From Tubiluchus corallicola (lineage: Eukaryota; Priapulida; Priapulimorpha; Priapulimorphida; Tubiluchidae), in assembly GCA_030141605.1 (NCBI GenBank), contig JAQGDQ010000264.1:1-64000 (forward strand): a DNA stretch of 64,000 bases, in the 5' to 3' direction. The notes beneath the pieces were generated by a model. The model was not told the origin of the DNA and made no database searches. It worked only from the letters and a program-made list of their open reading frames with translations. Position numbers and translations under genes: made by a program. Position 1 is the stretch's first letter; every line of letters begins with the position of its first letter. Positions 12,834-24,052 of this stretch are shown here, in pieces.

Positions 12834-13260
12834 TCAATTGCAGCGACGACTGTTGTCCCGGTCAAACTCTTGTGTAGGTAAAACACAATGACTCTGCAAT
12901 TGAAAGAGGAGTCTTAGTGCATGCCAAATCCAATGCAGTCTTCTTACCCGGACTTGTTTATGCCAAATGTTCTCCTTCACCACATCATACAGATCATCAA
13001 TGGATATTCTGGCAAACCGTTTAATACCTAGCAATTTTCTGTAGAGAGGTCTTTGAAAAGTGTCAATTTCCTTTTGCTGTTTAAAGTTTATTGTCCATAG
13101 CTCAGCATTGTATATAAATACGGGTTCAATCAAATTTTAAAGGATCTGAATTTTGGTATCAAGAGAAAGTCTATTGCTTTCAAAAACTGTCATGAGATCT
13201 GAATAAGCAGACAATGCTAGAATTTTCTTTCATTGTATATGGCTTCGGTGTCTAACGTGC
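12834..13260 (-). mobile_element. 3' fragment of an RTE-type non-LTR retrotransposon
   Basis: The minus strand encodes the region after the RT domain: LIEPVFIYNAELWTI (usual form VLLYGAETW), a Phe-X-Arg-X-Leu-rich helix and VRVRRLHWIWHALRL (usual form [12 protein letters not shown]). At least one internal stop is present. It abuts the 5' end of the CR1-like element, so one may have inserted beside or into the other. Confidence 0.8.
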
Positions 13261-13864
13261 TACCAAGAAAAATCTCACAATCTTTGAAAACAATAGTAAA
13301 TTATTTCCATATCTATGACACTACTTATAAGTATTGACCACTAGTTATAATACTTCATACTGAAAGCAAAGATTTCTCCATTTGCTAGTGCGACAAAACG
13401 TTAAAGACTTGGGTTGTTCTTCTGACATTGCCAGGTCTAAAGTCCTAAGATTAAAAATTATAACTTTGCGTGAAAAATCAATTTCCAAATATTAATAGCC
13501 TTTCACATGTGTACATAGGTACGTGACAATGTAGCAGCTTATCGGGACAATCTTTTCCAAAGCTCGATTTCGTGCATTGAATGTCGGGTTATTTGATTTC
13601 GAAGAATTTGCTGCATCAAGTACTGAATAATATTTATAATTTTGTATATAGCGTATAAATCCGTGCAGACAGACAAATGCCTTCATATGCAAACACGTTT
13701 CACGAAAATATGTTAAATCATGATGACAGAATTAAAAAAATCACAATGTCAAACAGTAAGCTTATGATTCACAGGTTCATGAAATACAAGTAATAATAAT
13801 TTGATCACTTCAATGAATGTACGCTATTTTAAATAAGTACATTTGAATCTCTTTTTTAAAAGCA

Positions 13865-14170
13865 CTAGTTTGGTTCACAAAGTGTTCTGATGTGGATAGT
13901 TCCATAGAGTTGGTCTTGCAACTACAAATGACCTATCACCCAGGCCATAGTGATACAGTGCACCTTAGGAACCATAAGCGAAAGGTTGACATTTGAGCTA
14001 AAACTATATTGGTTTGGATTTGTTGGATGAAGCATGTCACAAATGTAACCAGGTGCCTTGCCAGAAAGCGCCTTAATTACAAGTAGTAGTATCTTAAATT
14101 TAATACGCAACTCAATTGGTAGCCAATGCAGATGACGAAGAATAGGTATAGCATACGAAAGTAACCTAGC
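13865..14170 (-). mobile_element. C-terminal fragment of an L2/CR1-like retrotransposon
   Basis: Minus-strand reading gives LRHLHWLPIELRIKFKILLL, then KALSGKAPGYICDMLHP. After a frameshift it gives YGLGDRSFVVARPTLWN. These are the standard tail motifs of such elements. A related fragment lies at 61716-61999. Confidence 0.85.
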
Positions 14171-15089
14171 TTAGCAAGATAGTAAGCCTAGTGCTGAGGC
14201 CAGCCATGAAAAATTCTTTCTGTCTTACCTCATGAGCTCACAGGTGTCAGTAGGGAGGGAGGAAAAAAATTTTCAAAGTTTTATTTTTTAAGGCTTTGTG
14301 AATGTTTAAAGCTGAATCATGGAATGTTTAAAATCACTTGAAATCAAAGTATGTTCTGATAATTGTGGTATAAGTGGCAACACTACTCGGCCGTTAATAC
14401 ACCGATTTGGCAGAAAATTCGATACTTATTAGCCTCCAATACAATGAGCATCATACAAAATGGCAACCCTCGCTAAGAATTAGCCGTGGAAAAACATGGC
14501 CATGACCTGCGTTTTCCAAAAGAAAGGTGTTATAAAAATTATTGTGTTTTACATTTTAGATTAAAAAATGTGCTTTTATATGACTGTGTCAACTAAGATA
14601 TGAACGTACAAATTCCGGTGCCTTATACCAGTAATGAAGTAAACTACTGCACAAATCACTTTTACAGAATTGTTGATGTGCAGGCAAACCCACCATGTTT
14701 GCTGTAGGTAGTTGTAGCTGCATGTCAATTGCAAACGGTAGATTTCATTTGTGGTGATAGTTCAATTGTTCATGTTTAGTAGAAAAAACTTGTTCAAATG
14801 TAGTCTAGGTAATGAATTGTTCAAGCTACATAAGTTACTGTGTAATAATTGCTCTGGGGGACGTCTAAATAGCTTGCTCCTTTGTCCCCTTCACAATGTT
14901 ATCTAAAGCGAGATCATTTTTGTATATATATTATGGTTGTTATGCATTGTGAAATAAACATTGTGATCATATCTTATCTTATGTGTATTTACCTGCAGTG
15001 AATTTATTTTCCACTTGCTTTACCTAAGGTAGCTGCTACATTTATAGTGCGTGTAGTACTTATATATTTACATTTTGCCTTTTTTGCAG
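14171..15089. other. spacer upstream of ATP5MK
   Basis: No coding exon or repeat recognised. It presumably contains the ATP5MK promoter and first noncoding exon, but their limits cannot be seen. Confidence 0.4.
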
Positions 15090-15120
15090 AAAACATTGTT
15101 AAGCACATCTCCTAGAAACA

Positions 15121-15407
15121 ATGGCAGGTGGTGACATTGAAGTAGATGAAGCTAAATTTACAGGATTTTCTCGTTATTTCAATTCAGAAACTATCAGAGG
15201 AAGAGCAACTGTAAGCGTTTTTCAAATATTTTTACTATTATTGCTTGCAAATTGCAATTACTTCTTATAAAATAAGAATTTTTGACCTTTGCCCATGCTG
15301 TACATTTATTTTTTTAGGTAGCGGGGGCGACATATGCAGGAATAGCTCTAATAGCATTGTACTTCACATTTAGAAAGAAGAAGCCAAAGCAACCAGCGAA
15401 AAAGTGA
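15121..15407 (+). CDS. ATP5MK: ATP synthase membrane subunit k (DAPIT/USMG5) homologue
   Basis: Two coding exons, 15121-15210 and 15318-15407, join in phase 0 to give 59 residues, the usual length of this small inner-mitochondrial-membrane subunit. The family pattern is visible: an N-terminal FTGFSRYFNSETIRGRAT segment (human counterpart FTGIKKYFNSYTLTGR), then a single membrane helix around ATYAGIALIALYF, then a Lys-rich tail. In vertebrates this subunit stabilises ATP synthase dimers. An acceptor (TTTTTTGCAG) ends at 15089, so 15090-15120 is the 3' part of a noncoding first-exon junction. AATAAA at 15549 is a likely polyadenylation signal. The gene is convergent with MAK16, whose stop lies about 745 bp downstream. 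No TE lies between them. Assignment is strong despite the short length, because motif order, intron position within the protein and topology all fit. Confidence 0.93.
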
Positions 15408-15548
15408 AACCACTGATGTATAGGAAAACGAAATTGTTAAAATATTGACATCTATCACATTTCTTCTCAAACGTCTTTACATTTTTTATCGTGTAAAATA
15501 TAAAAGGGCGTCACTGTTTCGTCATCATAAGGTGTCTATTCAATTCGT

Positions 15549-15554
15549 AATAAA
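15549..15554 (+). promoter_or_regulatory. polyadenylation signal AATAAA for ATP5MK
   Basis: AATAAA lies 142 bp after the ATP5MK stop codon, the first such hexamer downstream. Confidence 0.6.
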
Positions 15555-16093
15555 TTAAGTGGCAAACTTAGCTATTGTAGACCTATAAATTATGTTGTTT
15601 CCTTTCAGTGAGTTTAGCTTTTTGTAGTCTATGCAACATTTGTATCTCTTCAAGAACCTTGCAAACTTTTAATTGTTCATAATGTCTATAAAATTTTCTT
15701 GAAATTTTGTTGTTACTTATTATTTTTTTGTTAATTTCTTACTTCATTCGAACATTTCTTGGGGCTAAACAAAATCTGTTTGAAGATATGGCGCACCAAA
15801 TCTGACAATGGTGTTTTTCGAAAATACTGCCTGCATGAATAATAATATTTTAAGCATAATATTCAAAAGTTTTCAATCTCCTGAAATTTTAATTAAAATT
15901 GGTAAGAACATACTAAGTAATAGTAGAAACTGTAAGCAAATAAGTGTAAAATAATTGTAAATTAAATGTTTTAACACTTGGACAATAATTTTCACCAGAA
16001 TGAATAAATAAGCAGAAGGATAAAAGGACTTTCAGATTGAATTAATTCAAGATCAGCAATTGAAAGTATCAAGATTTAATTTATGCAGTAACT

Positions 16094-16099
16094 TTTATT
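16094..16099 (-). promoter_or_regulatory. polyadenylation signal (AATAAA on minus strand) for MAK16
   Basis: TTTATT on the plus strand reads AATAAA on the minus strand, about 55 bp after the MAK16 stop. The convergent ATP5MK signal is ~540 bp away, so the two transcripts probably end without overlap. Confidence 0.5.
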
Positions 16100-16151
16100 C
16101 TACAATAGCAAATATTCTGATTACAATAAATGTATTAGATAGTATTTGCCA

Positions 16152-19100
16152 TCAGGATTTTAATTTGATCTTAGAAGTAGATGGTTGGTCAGTTTCCTCT
16201 TCATATTCTATTTCTACATGTTCTCTTTTCTGGCTTCTTTTTGCTGGCAACTTTTCATTTTCAATCTGAAGTTCTTCCTCTGAAGTGGTTTCAGCTTCTA
16301 TGTCCTGAAAAAATATTGCTGAACAAATTCTAAACGTACGATAGAGCCAGCTTCCAGGAATCAACACGTTTATTGAGCAACAATCATTTCGGTTATTGAA
16401 GCCATTATCAGACTATAAATGAAGCCAAGATGAAGAATAGAAATACATTAATGATACAAAGGCACAAACTGAAACTACAAAGCAACAGATTAGAATTTAA
16501 CTTACCAAAATAAACGGTAATGTAATGGAAGATACTGCAGAGAAATATACAAAATTTTATTTAACACACGTCAATCGAAAAAAGAGCAACAGGTAAACAA
16601 TTAATCCAAGTCGCATGCACCAGCAGCATGCATAATTTACAACAATTGGGAACTACAATAAGGGAAAGCAGCAGCATGTAGAATTTACAAGTGGGAAACA
16701 TGCTGCTGGTTTCCGTTGCTGTAGTTCCCACTTGTTGTAAATAATGTAAAATCTAAAATTTGTTTTTTATTCTTATAACTATACTGCTTATTGCTATAGT
16801 TCTTCATTATGTAGACTTGGATTAATTGTTTACCTGTTGTGTTCTTTTTTGGTTCTCGTGTGTTCAAAATTTCGTACATTTCTCTGCAATTGCTTCCATT
16901 ACAATCTAGTTTATTTTGATAAGTTAAATTTTATTCTGTTGTTTTGTAGTTTCAGTTTGTGCCTTTGTGCCATTAATGTATTATTTATTCTTCTTTTTGG
17001 CTTGATTTATAGTCTGATAATAACTTCAATAGCCAAAACAATCATCGCTCAGTAAACATGTTAATTCTAAATGTGTTCTGCTAATGATCTAGAAGGCAGA
17101 AAATTTCTCTGCCCAAACATGATCAGTATTCACTAGGCATCACATCCATCTAATATTAAACTGAATGTGATACAAACACGTACAGAATCTTCTAATACAA
17201 TCAACCAGCAAAAAACTGGAAATGATTTAGTTAATCACATTTACCTCAACCGTCTTCTGAAATATCAACACAATATACATGAAATCACTAATTCTGATAT
17301 TTAAGTTCAGTCACACTAAGTTTTCTGAGCCTAAAAACTGTGATAAGGCTAGACTTATGCTTGTAACTTAACCCTGCAATGGTGGTGCTTCAATGGTCGC
17401 CATTAAATGCTCAGTGCGACCTTTATTATAAGTTTTCATTCTTCTGAGTCAAACCTCTTTATGCCGCCCACTTTGGGACAGGAAAAAGGTGGTGTTTAAA
17501 ACGAAGTGTGTTACATTTTGCCATAGACGAATCATGGTTAAAGTCCTCAATTTTCACTCTAAAATTTCTCAGATTCATTCTAGCATTTTAGAGGCAGTTT
17601 GAAATAATAAATTCATGAAAAATATTTCTATAAGTACCTCTATGTCAGAAATATCACTCTCTTCAAAATCTTCATCAGCTACATAGGTAACGTCACCGAT
17701 ACCCTATTAAAAACAAAACAACAATTCCCTTCAAAATGTATCTTGTCGGCACCTAACATCTACATATGACATTTTGAAGGACAAAACCAGCCTTTACCAC
17801 ACTGTTCAAATCCCGAATCCGCCTTGCCCCTGGATGGAGAGTGGGGTTATAATATATTTTAGTCAATGATGGACTGTCAATAGGTGACAGGCGACTCTAA
17901 TTCCTCTCTCTAAGCAGACGGTTTCTCCCACTATGTCCACCATCCTGGATCATAAGAGGGAGGGAGTAATATTCTTTTGTTCTAAGTTTGGTTGTCAGTA
18001 GATGGCAGCCCACTCTAACCGCTCACACAGGACTGACTTAGATCCTCCCACTATGTCCAGCATGCTTGAGGCATCTACCCGTTTACCTCGATTCTGAAAA
18101 GCCCTTAGAATGATCTTTAATGTTGAAAATCTCTTGTCCCAAAGTCACCCAAAACCAAAAACCTTGAGGCTACCCCAATTGGTTCAGGTGTACCTGACTT
18201 GAACTGTGAATGGACGACTGATGCTGCATGACGACATAAGGGCCTCAGACTTGGAAATCTAATAAACCTAATCATTCACATTTCAAAAAAAATAAATGAT
18301 TTTTTGAACTATTGAGAAAAACTTGCGTTAAAATTTCAATACATAATAATTGTAATTAGAAAGAGAAAAATAACGAAATATCTGCAGGATGACAAAAACA
18401 GCCCTAGACATAAACCAGTAATAGAAAAATTAGTTATGATTTTGTGCCATATCTATCAACAAATTCTGTTAGTGTTAAAAACACTCCAATCAAAATATGT
18501 TTCAACATTGATCGCATAAGTATTCATAAAGCACAAACTAAAAAATTAATTTGCATAGCATGAAATGACTATGAATTATGTAATGCTCAAGAACAAATAT
18601 GACAAATTTACACACTTAACTGAAGAAATTTACTGGCATCAATAACATGAACCATACCTCTTCTTCAGTTTCCTTCTCTTGTTCGTTTTCACTTGCACTC
18701 TCAACCTCCTCAGCTTTTAAAGCTTGATCAAATGCATGTTGGGGAAAGTTGTAGATATCGCCATACTGAAATAAAGCTAGCTATATTTTTGTATCGAATT
18801 TTAGCTTAAAGGAAATGGTGGCAAACATTAAACCATCAACTCAACCAAACCTAACTCGACATGGTTTAGACTCCAAAATATAAAATACTAAAAGGAAACA
18901 TGTTTTTGAGATTATTTGCTTGCATAGTAACTCCATAAAAAGATCTATTTCACCATGAGGCTGGTCTTCTTGTAATAAATTTTTGGTCAGTTTCTACACT
19001 GTGGCATTACAAATAATTACCAATAAAGGCAGCATCCTGGCATTAGAGATTGAAAAGTGTCTCGAAGAAAAGTTGACTTGAAACAGAAACTACGTCTGAT

Positions 19101-22100
19101 TTTTCAAATTATTTTACTACATCACTTATTAATTAGAACTTTTACTTAGTTGCTTTTTGAACAGTGAATTTTTATGCGCAAAACAGGCGGCTCTGGAAAT
19201 CAACAGGATCTAAACATTTTACAAATACAAGTTTGACAAGTGGGGACACAGTAAAAAGCGCTCCTATATTTAAAATAGAGGGAGTGAACACGCCCACCAA
19301 AAAACAAGCACTAATACTGAAACTACGATTAACATTATAATTAATACAAAAAATAGACAACAAATATTAAAATATATTAATGAAGCATAGCAGTCCAACT
19401 TGAAAGTTGAAGTTTAACTTACAACAACATAACCAAATACAATAAATAAGCGTACAGTGCCACTGCGAAGCCGTTCCAGTAACTCTTTTTCTATTGCTGT
19501 GTCTAGTCTAGCAGCAACCAATGCTTTCTCTTCTCGTCGTTTCTCTCGTCTCTCAATTTTTTTCTGTATTGGGACATAAGTTTTTCTGTTCAAAAAAAGA
19601 TAAAACATCATCCCAATTACATTTAAACTCAAGCACAAAGTTCCGACTTTTCACACACATACATAATATAAGTGTGAATAAACAATTCAAAGATTAGTAA
19701 AGTTCTGCTTGTCAAAACAACAATCCAAACTAGGGAATTTACCAATCTGAAATTACCAAATCAGAATCTAAATCGAATCTCGTTTTATAATTATTTTTGA
19801 ATCTGGATCAAATCCGTACCTCGATTAAAATTTCTGTAAATGTAGTCTTATTCAAATGGCTTGGGGTATCTTTACATGCACTCTGTGTAAAAAAAATCTG
19901 AATGACAAAAAAACCACGTTCGTCCAAGCCATGGTATTGATCATTTCTAGAGTCACACGTCTTCTGACATTACTCTTGCTATCACTTTAACTCATGTTGT
20001 TCTGTCAATGCAACTTCCCATGTCTCTGTATTTTTGATATGTACTGGTGTGTTGATAAGATATTTTCGATGAAATTAATGTAAGTCAGCAGCTGTCCTCC
20101 TTGCAGTTTCTTTTCTTTCTTCAGTGCTTCTTTGAAAGCTAATTTTAATGGGCTGTCATCTGGTAGTCGTATAACATGTCCTATCCACCTTAATCTTCTC
20201 CTTTTGATGTTAATTGTCCATTCCTCTGCCTTGACTTTAATATACAGATCTTGGTTTGATATTTTTTGGCCATTTAATTCCTAGAATGTTTCTAGAATGT
20301 TATTCCATTCCTTTTAGTTTTGTTTCTATTTTGATCTTGATGTTTTCTATTTTATTTTTGCTTTTTGCTATCCATGCAATATCATCAGCATATAGCATGT
20401 CTATGGCGGTAGGATATTTCATTTAATTTGCATAATTATGTTCTAACTCTGTTCCTGACAGCAGTTTTCTTGGATGCAAAATTGTGTAATTGTGGTTACA
20501 ATGTTCTTGCCTAGGTAAACTATTCGAGACCATTAATGCCATAACAAGATAAAAAGTGAAAAGAACAGGACTAAGGCAGTTTCCTTAAGGTATTTCTTTG
20601 ACAGTAGAAAATCAGTCACAAAATTTGCAAGGTTGTGCTAAAGTATTACAAGAAATTTTAGCATTTTTGCTAAACTAGCACTTTTGTGCAAGATTTCATG
20701 TTCTGGAAACACGCTGACACTGAATATGGCAACATTTGCCTATTTCAAGTAGTATAAAATTATCAAAAAAGGCACCAAATTCAGCAAATCGAATTAAAGC
20801 TTCGTTTCAGATTCGGTGTCGAAGCTTCAGTTCTTGTGGATCTTGACATCCCTAACCCAAACTGTTAAGTAACTCACACCTTTTTTCCAAGTTCAAGTTT
20901 CCAAAGCCAGGTTCAAGTTTTTTTGAAAAAATCTCTAACAGCACTAACTTAACATTCTTATACACTTTATAATAGAACTGGCAACCATACAAATGCATGT
21001 GCAATAAAATAATATTTATTAAACAAATTAGGATAATTAAACAAAACAATCCAGAATGTTCTATGGCGTTAAACAATCGCAGAAAATTTTAGACATGTAC
21101 AAACCATATCTGTGGTATTGTCATAAGCCTAATGATGTTAATACCATTTGTATCTTGTATCTGTTTTTAACACAGATTTATACGTACATATTCCAGACCT
21201 TCTAGTTTACTATGCTGTTCTTAATTATTTATTAAACTGCTATAAACTTACGTTCGTTTCAGACGCAGCTTACGCATTCGTATGAGATACTGCAGGATTT
21301 TGGTAAATCTCTGTTTGCATTTGTGTTTTATCCAACCCGGCCAGTAAATCAAATTCTCATCAATTTGCTCCAGCGCTTTCTCATAATTCCTTGAGAGCTT
21401 TACCTTCTCCCACAGTTTAGCAGGAAAATGACTCCGTTCAATTGTTTTCATGTACAAATAGCAAATGCCTGGGAAGATTACATAATATAGAAATAGCAAC
21501 ACTTAGGAACCATCTATAAGTTGTATATAGTTTTAACAGATCTGATGTTAATAGAATTAGCAATACTCTTAAGACAGGAATAAAATCTAAAAAAAATGTT
21601 TGATTGGCTGTCTTAACAGTTTAATTTATCAAATAGTCCTTCCAAAGGTACTTAGTTAAAGAGCTAGTTGAGTCAAGTGGCAAGAACTGGCTCCTCTGCA
21701 AGTTTGGGGTAAATGACTAGAAAAAAAACTGGAAGTTCCCTTTTGCAAGTTGGTAATAGTCTTCATTCTGCAAAAGCTATTAAGCAATGGGGTTGCATTT
21801 GGGGCAAAAACTTGTATTTCTTATTTACAGAAGTGAAAAGCTTTCTACTATATAAAACATATCTTAACCTAAATCTTTATGATTTATGCATTACCTACAG
21901 CTATCAAGTGATAAAATTCTACATATAATTCAGTAGCACACAGATGCCACAAAGATGCATAATAACTTAGGCAAGTGCCAAATGGCCCTGTTAGCTGCGA
22001 AAAAATGTAGGCCTATCCAAATGCCCTAAGTTCTTGTCCAAATAGGTGAGCAGGTTGATTAACTAGTCGGCGAGTTACTTATCTAATGACAACTAAAAAT

Positions 22101-24052
22101 AACATTATAGAGAAAGAAATTACTAATTCTGCTGCTAAAAATAAAACTAGAAAATAAAAAAAAATTACCATTTTCTTCTCGTATTGTAGCATACTGGCTA
22201 TTTGCAAGCGGACAAGCAGAGTGGGTACAAAGTCCAGTTAAGTTGAATTCATTTCGACAAAATTTCTGTGTCTTTGTTCTGAGCACAAAAAAAACAAGTT
22301 AATCCACAAAAAATCATTGATGTATCTCAAACTATGTTAATCTTACTCTCTTGAAATTCCAAATAATACAGCCTTGTCCAAACAATCACCAAGCACAAAT
22401 TCAACACTTTTAAACTTACAACAAATCCTACGGAGCTATATTTTGTTATCTGTGTCAAATTAACACACACGTACCTAAAAAATGTCTTACTTGCTTCAGT
22501 CTACTTTAGATACTTACTGTGTTTTGAAAGAGCAGAACGAGCCATTAATAATACTCCATATTACCTACAAAAACAAATTATAGAGCAAAATATAATGCAA
22601 CCTGAAAAAAAATAAACATTAACTTTTTCCTCAGTATTTTCCTTTTTCAAATAAAAGTAACATGTAGACCTAACTAATGCCAAGAATAAGATATTTAAGA
22701 TAACAAGTAATAATCTAAATTAGTGTAGCTAATGAATCTAAATTAGGTAATTACCCGCTCAGGTGTATTGTAATAATTTAAAGTCAATTTCATGAAATTT
22801 TCACAGAAAGAAGATGTAAGTTCCCCAAAATGTTGAAAAATAGTTGTTAAGGCATCACAACATGCTCAAAAGCGTTTCAAAATATTCTCAAGTTTTTGTG
22901 AGTTTTGAAATTGTTGACAAACACCAAGAGTAATTGGCAACATATTTGCACAGGTTTAGTTCATGTTCAGATAACTTTACAACAGTTTGGCAAGCTTTGA
23001 CGAGGTGGCGAGTTTTGCGACTCCAGCGACAAACTTTGAACATTTCAAATTTTTCTCCGAAGCCCTTTTCAGAAAATGCAAACACGCGTATGTTTTACAA
23101 CAATTTTGGGAACTTTCAGAGTTCGCAACTGTCGGAAATTTTTGGATAGTCACCAAAGTGAAACTTGTGAAGCCTTGAATTACTAAACAACGCACCAGGC
23201 CAAAAGTGCATGTTTGATAAATATTTTGCATTACTGACTCATTCTAGTCAGCAGCTCTGCTTAAAAGCAGGTGCAGAAAATGGCTTCAGCAAAGAAAAGT
23301 AATGCGTAGAAATACTTTGAACATCTTAAAGGTATTCAAACACATTAGAGTTGGTCATTAGTAAATTATTACTCATTATTATTTGAATTATTGTATTAAA
23401 GCAATCAGCATCAGTTACAAGTGCACGACAGATCAAACCACTTGTGCTGCTGTAGTGACCTACAAAAAGACAACTATTACTTATTTTCCAAGAGGTTAAC
23501 TATAAATGCAAGCAAAATTGTTTATTAACAATTAAAAAACTATATAACAGGTCACAAATAAAGATACAAATAAACAGGCTGTTAATTTGAAAGTACAAAA
23601 ATGATAATGTAGGTTATTATATTCTCTTAATCCCTACGGTGTTTTAATAGTGTGGTTCATAGGCTGATGTAGCTAACTCATTAATAAAGCGTGCAGTATA
23701 AGTAGCTCAGAAGCCTGGCAGACAACACAGTTAAATGCCAGGCACAATAAAACATTAACTTTCGTTACTCATAGTTTACATGTTCAGATCCCTCAGCGTG
23801 TAATAACTGAATGCTTATTGTTAAGATAACAGTGCAGGTAGTTGAAAGACACCAGTGGCTGTTTTTATTTGTAAATGAAAATGATTTTAATTTCTTCACT
23901 GCCACTGAACCGTAGCAATCGGGTACTGGGTACCCAATGGATATAAAGAAAAGGGTGCCCGTGTCTGATTTTTGCTACCTACGTAAACACTAATATAAAT
24001 AAATGTGTACTTTAATTAAATACTTTAAAAAACTTACATCATCTTGTTGCAT
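16152..24052 (-). CDS. MAK16: MAK16, nucleolar 60S ribosome-biogenesis factor (8 coding exons)
   Basis: Exons in transcript order are 24052-24038, 22564-22518, 22278-22169, 21468-21252, 19585-19456, 18765-18658, 17703-17638 and 16304-16152. They total 846 nt and 281 residues with no phase conflict; human MAK16 is 300. The protein starts MQQDDVIW. It then carries the zinc-site segment [13 protein letters not shown]...[10 protein letters not shown], the very conserved [16 protein letters not shown] and [11 protein letters not shown] blocks, the basic [13 protein letters not shown] block, the [13 protein letters not shown] motif and an acidic tail ([11 protein letters not shown]) ending in [13 protein letters not shown]16 acts in early large-subunit assembly in the nucleolus. 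The five-codon first exon is supported by its donor and by similarity to the family N-terminus (MQSDDVIW in human). Introns carry a foldback element (16361-17064), a 120-bp tandem duplication (17825-18064) and a retrotransposon remnant (20040-20600). Confidence 0.96.
16361..17064. mobile_element. ~700-bp foldback element in MAK16 intron 7
   Basis: Left arm (from ACACGTTTATTGAGCAACAA) and right arm (ending ATCGCTCAGTAAACATGTT) are imperfect reverse complements over about 240 bp each. Paired segments include GGCACAAACTGAAACTACAA / TTGTAGTTTCAGTTTGTGCC, and CAACAGGTAAACAATTAATC with its complement near 16820. The inner parts also pair (GGGAACTACA, CAGCAGCATG), so nearly the whole element can fold into one long hairpin. 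The right arm carries ~90 extra bases. No transposase frame is seen. Confidence 0.85.
17825..18064. repeat. diverged ~120-bp tandem duplication in MAK16 intron 6
   Basis: GTCAATAGGTGACAGGCGAC at 17876 and GTCAGTAGATGGCAGCCCAC at 17994 start matching blocks. Both blocks end in CCCACTATGTCCA about 120 bases apart. The surrounding 17770-18250 is less AT-rich than the intron and may be one old mobile element. Confidence 0.6.
20040..20600 (-). mobile_element. RTE-type retrotransposon remnant in MAK16 intron 4
   Basis: Minus-strand translation shows the RT catalytic block [15 protein letters not shown] near 20390. After a ~150-codon collapse of the intervening part it shows [20 protein letters not shown] then [20 protein letters not shown] near 20130. 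It lies in the same orientation as MAK16. Confidence 0.85.
22880..23240. repeat. repeat-like island in MAK16 intron 1
   Basis: The block is richer in GC than the intron around it and is open in several frames on both strands. It begins with a TTTCAAAA...TTTTGAAA hairpin. No protein motif is recognised, and a mobile-element origin is only inferred. Confidence 0.3.

Noticed and set aside
19720-20870. TAGGGA-like end at 19731 and TCCCTA-like end at ~20860 as a transposon around the RTE fragment
   Set aside because: Only a few bases match and no target duplication was seen.
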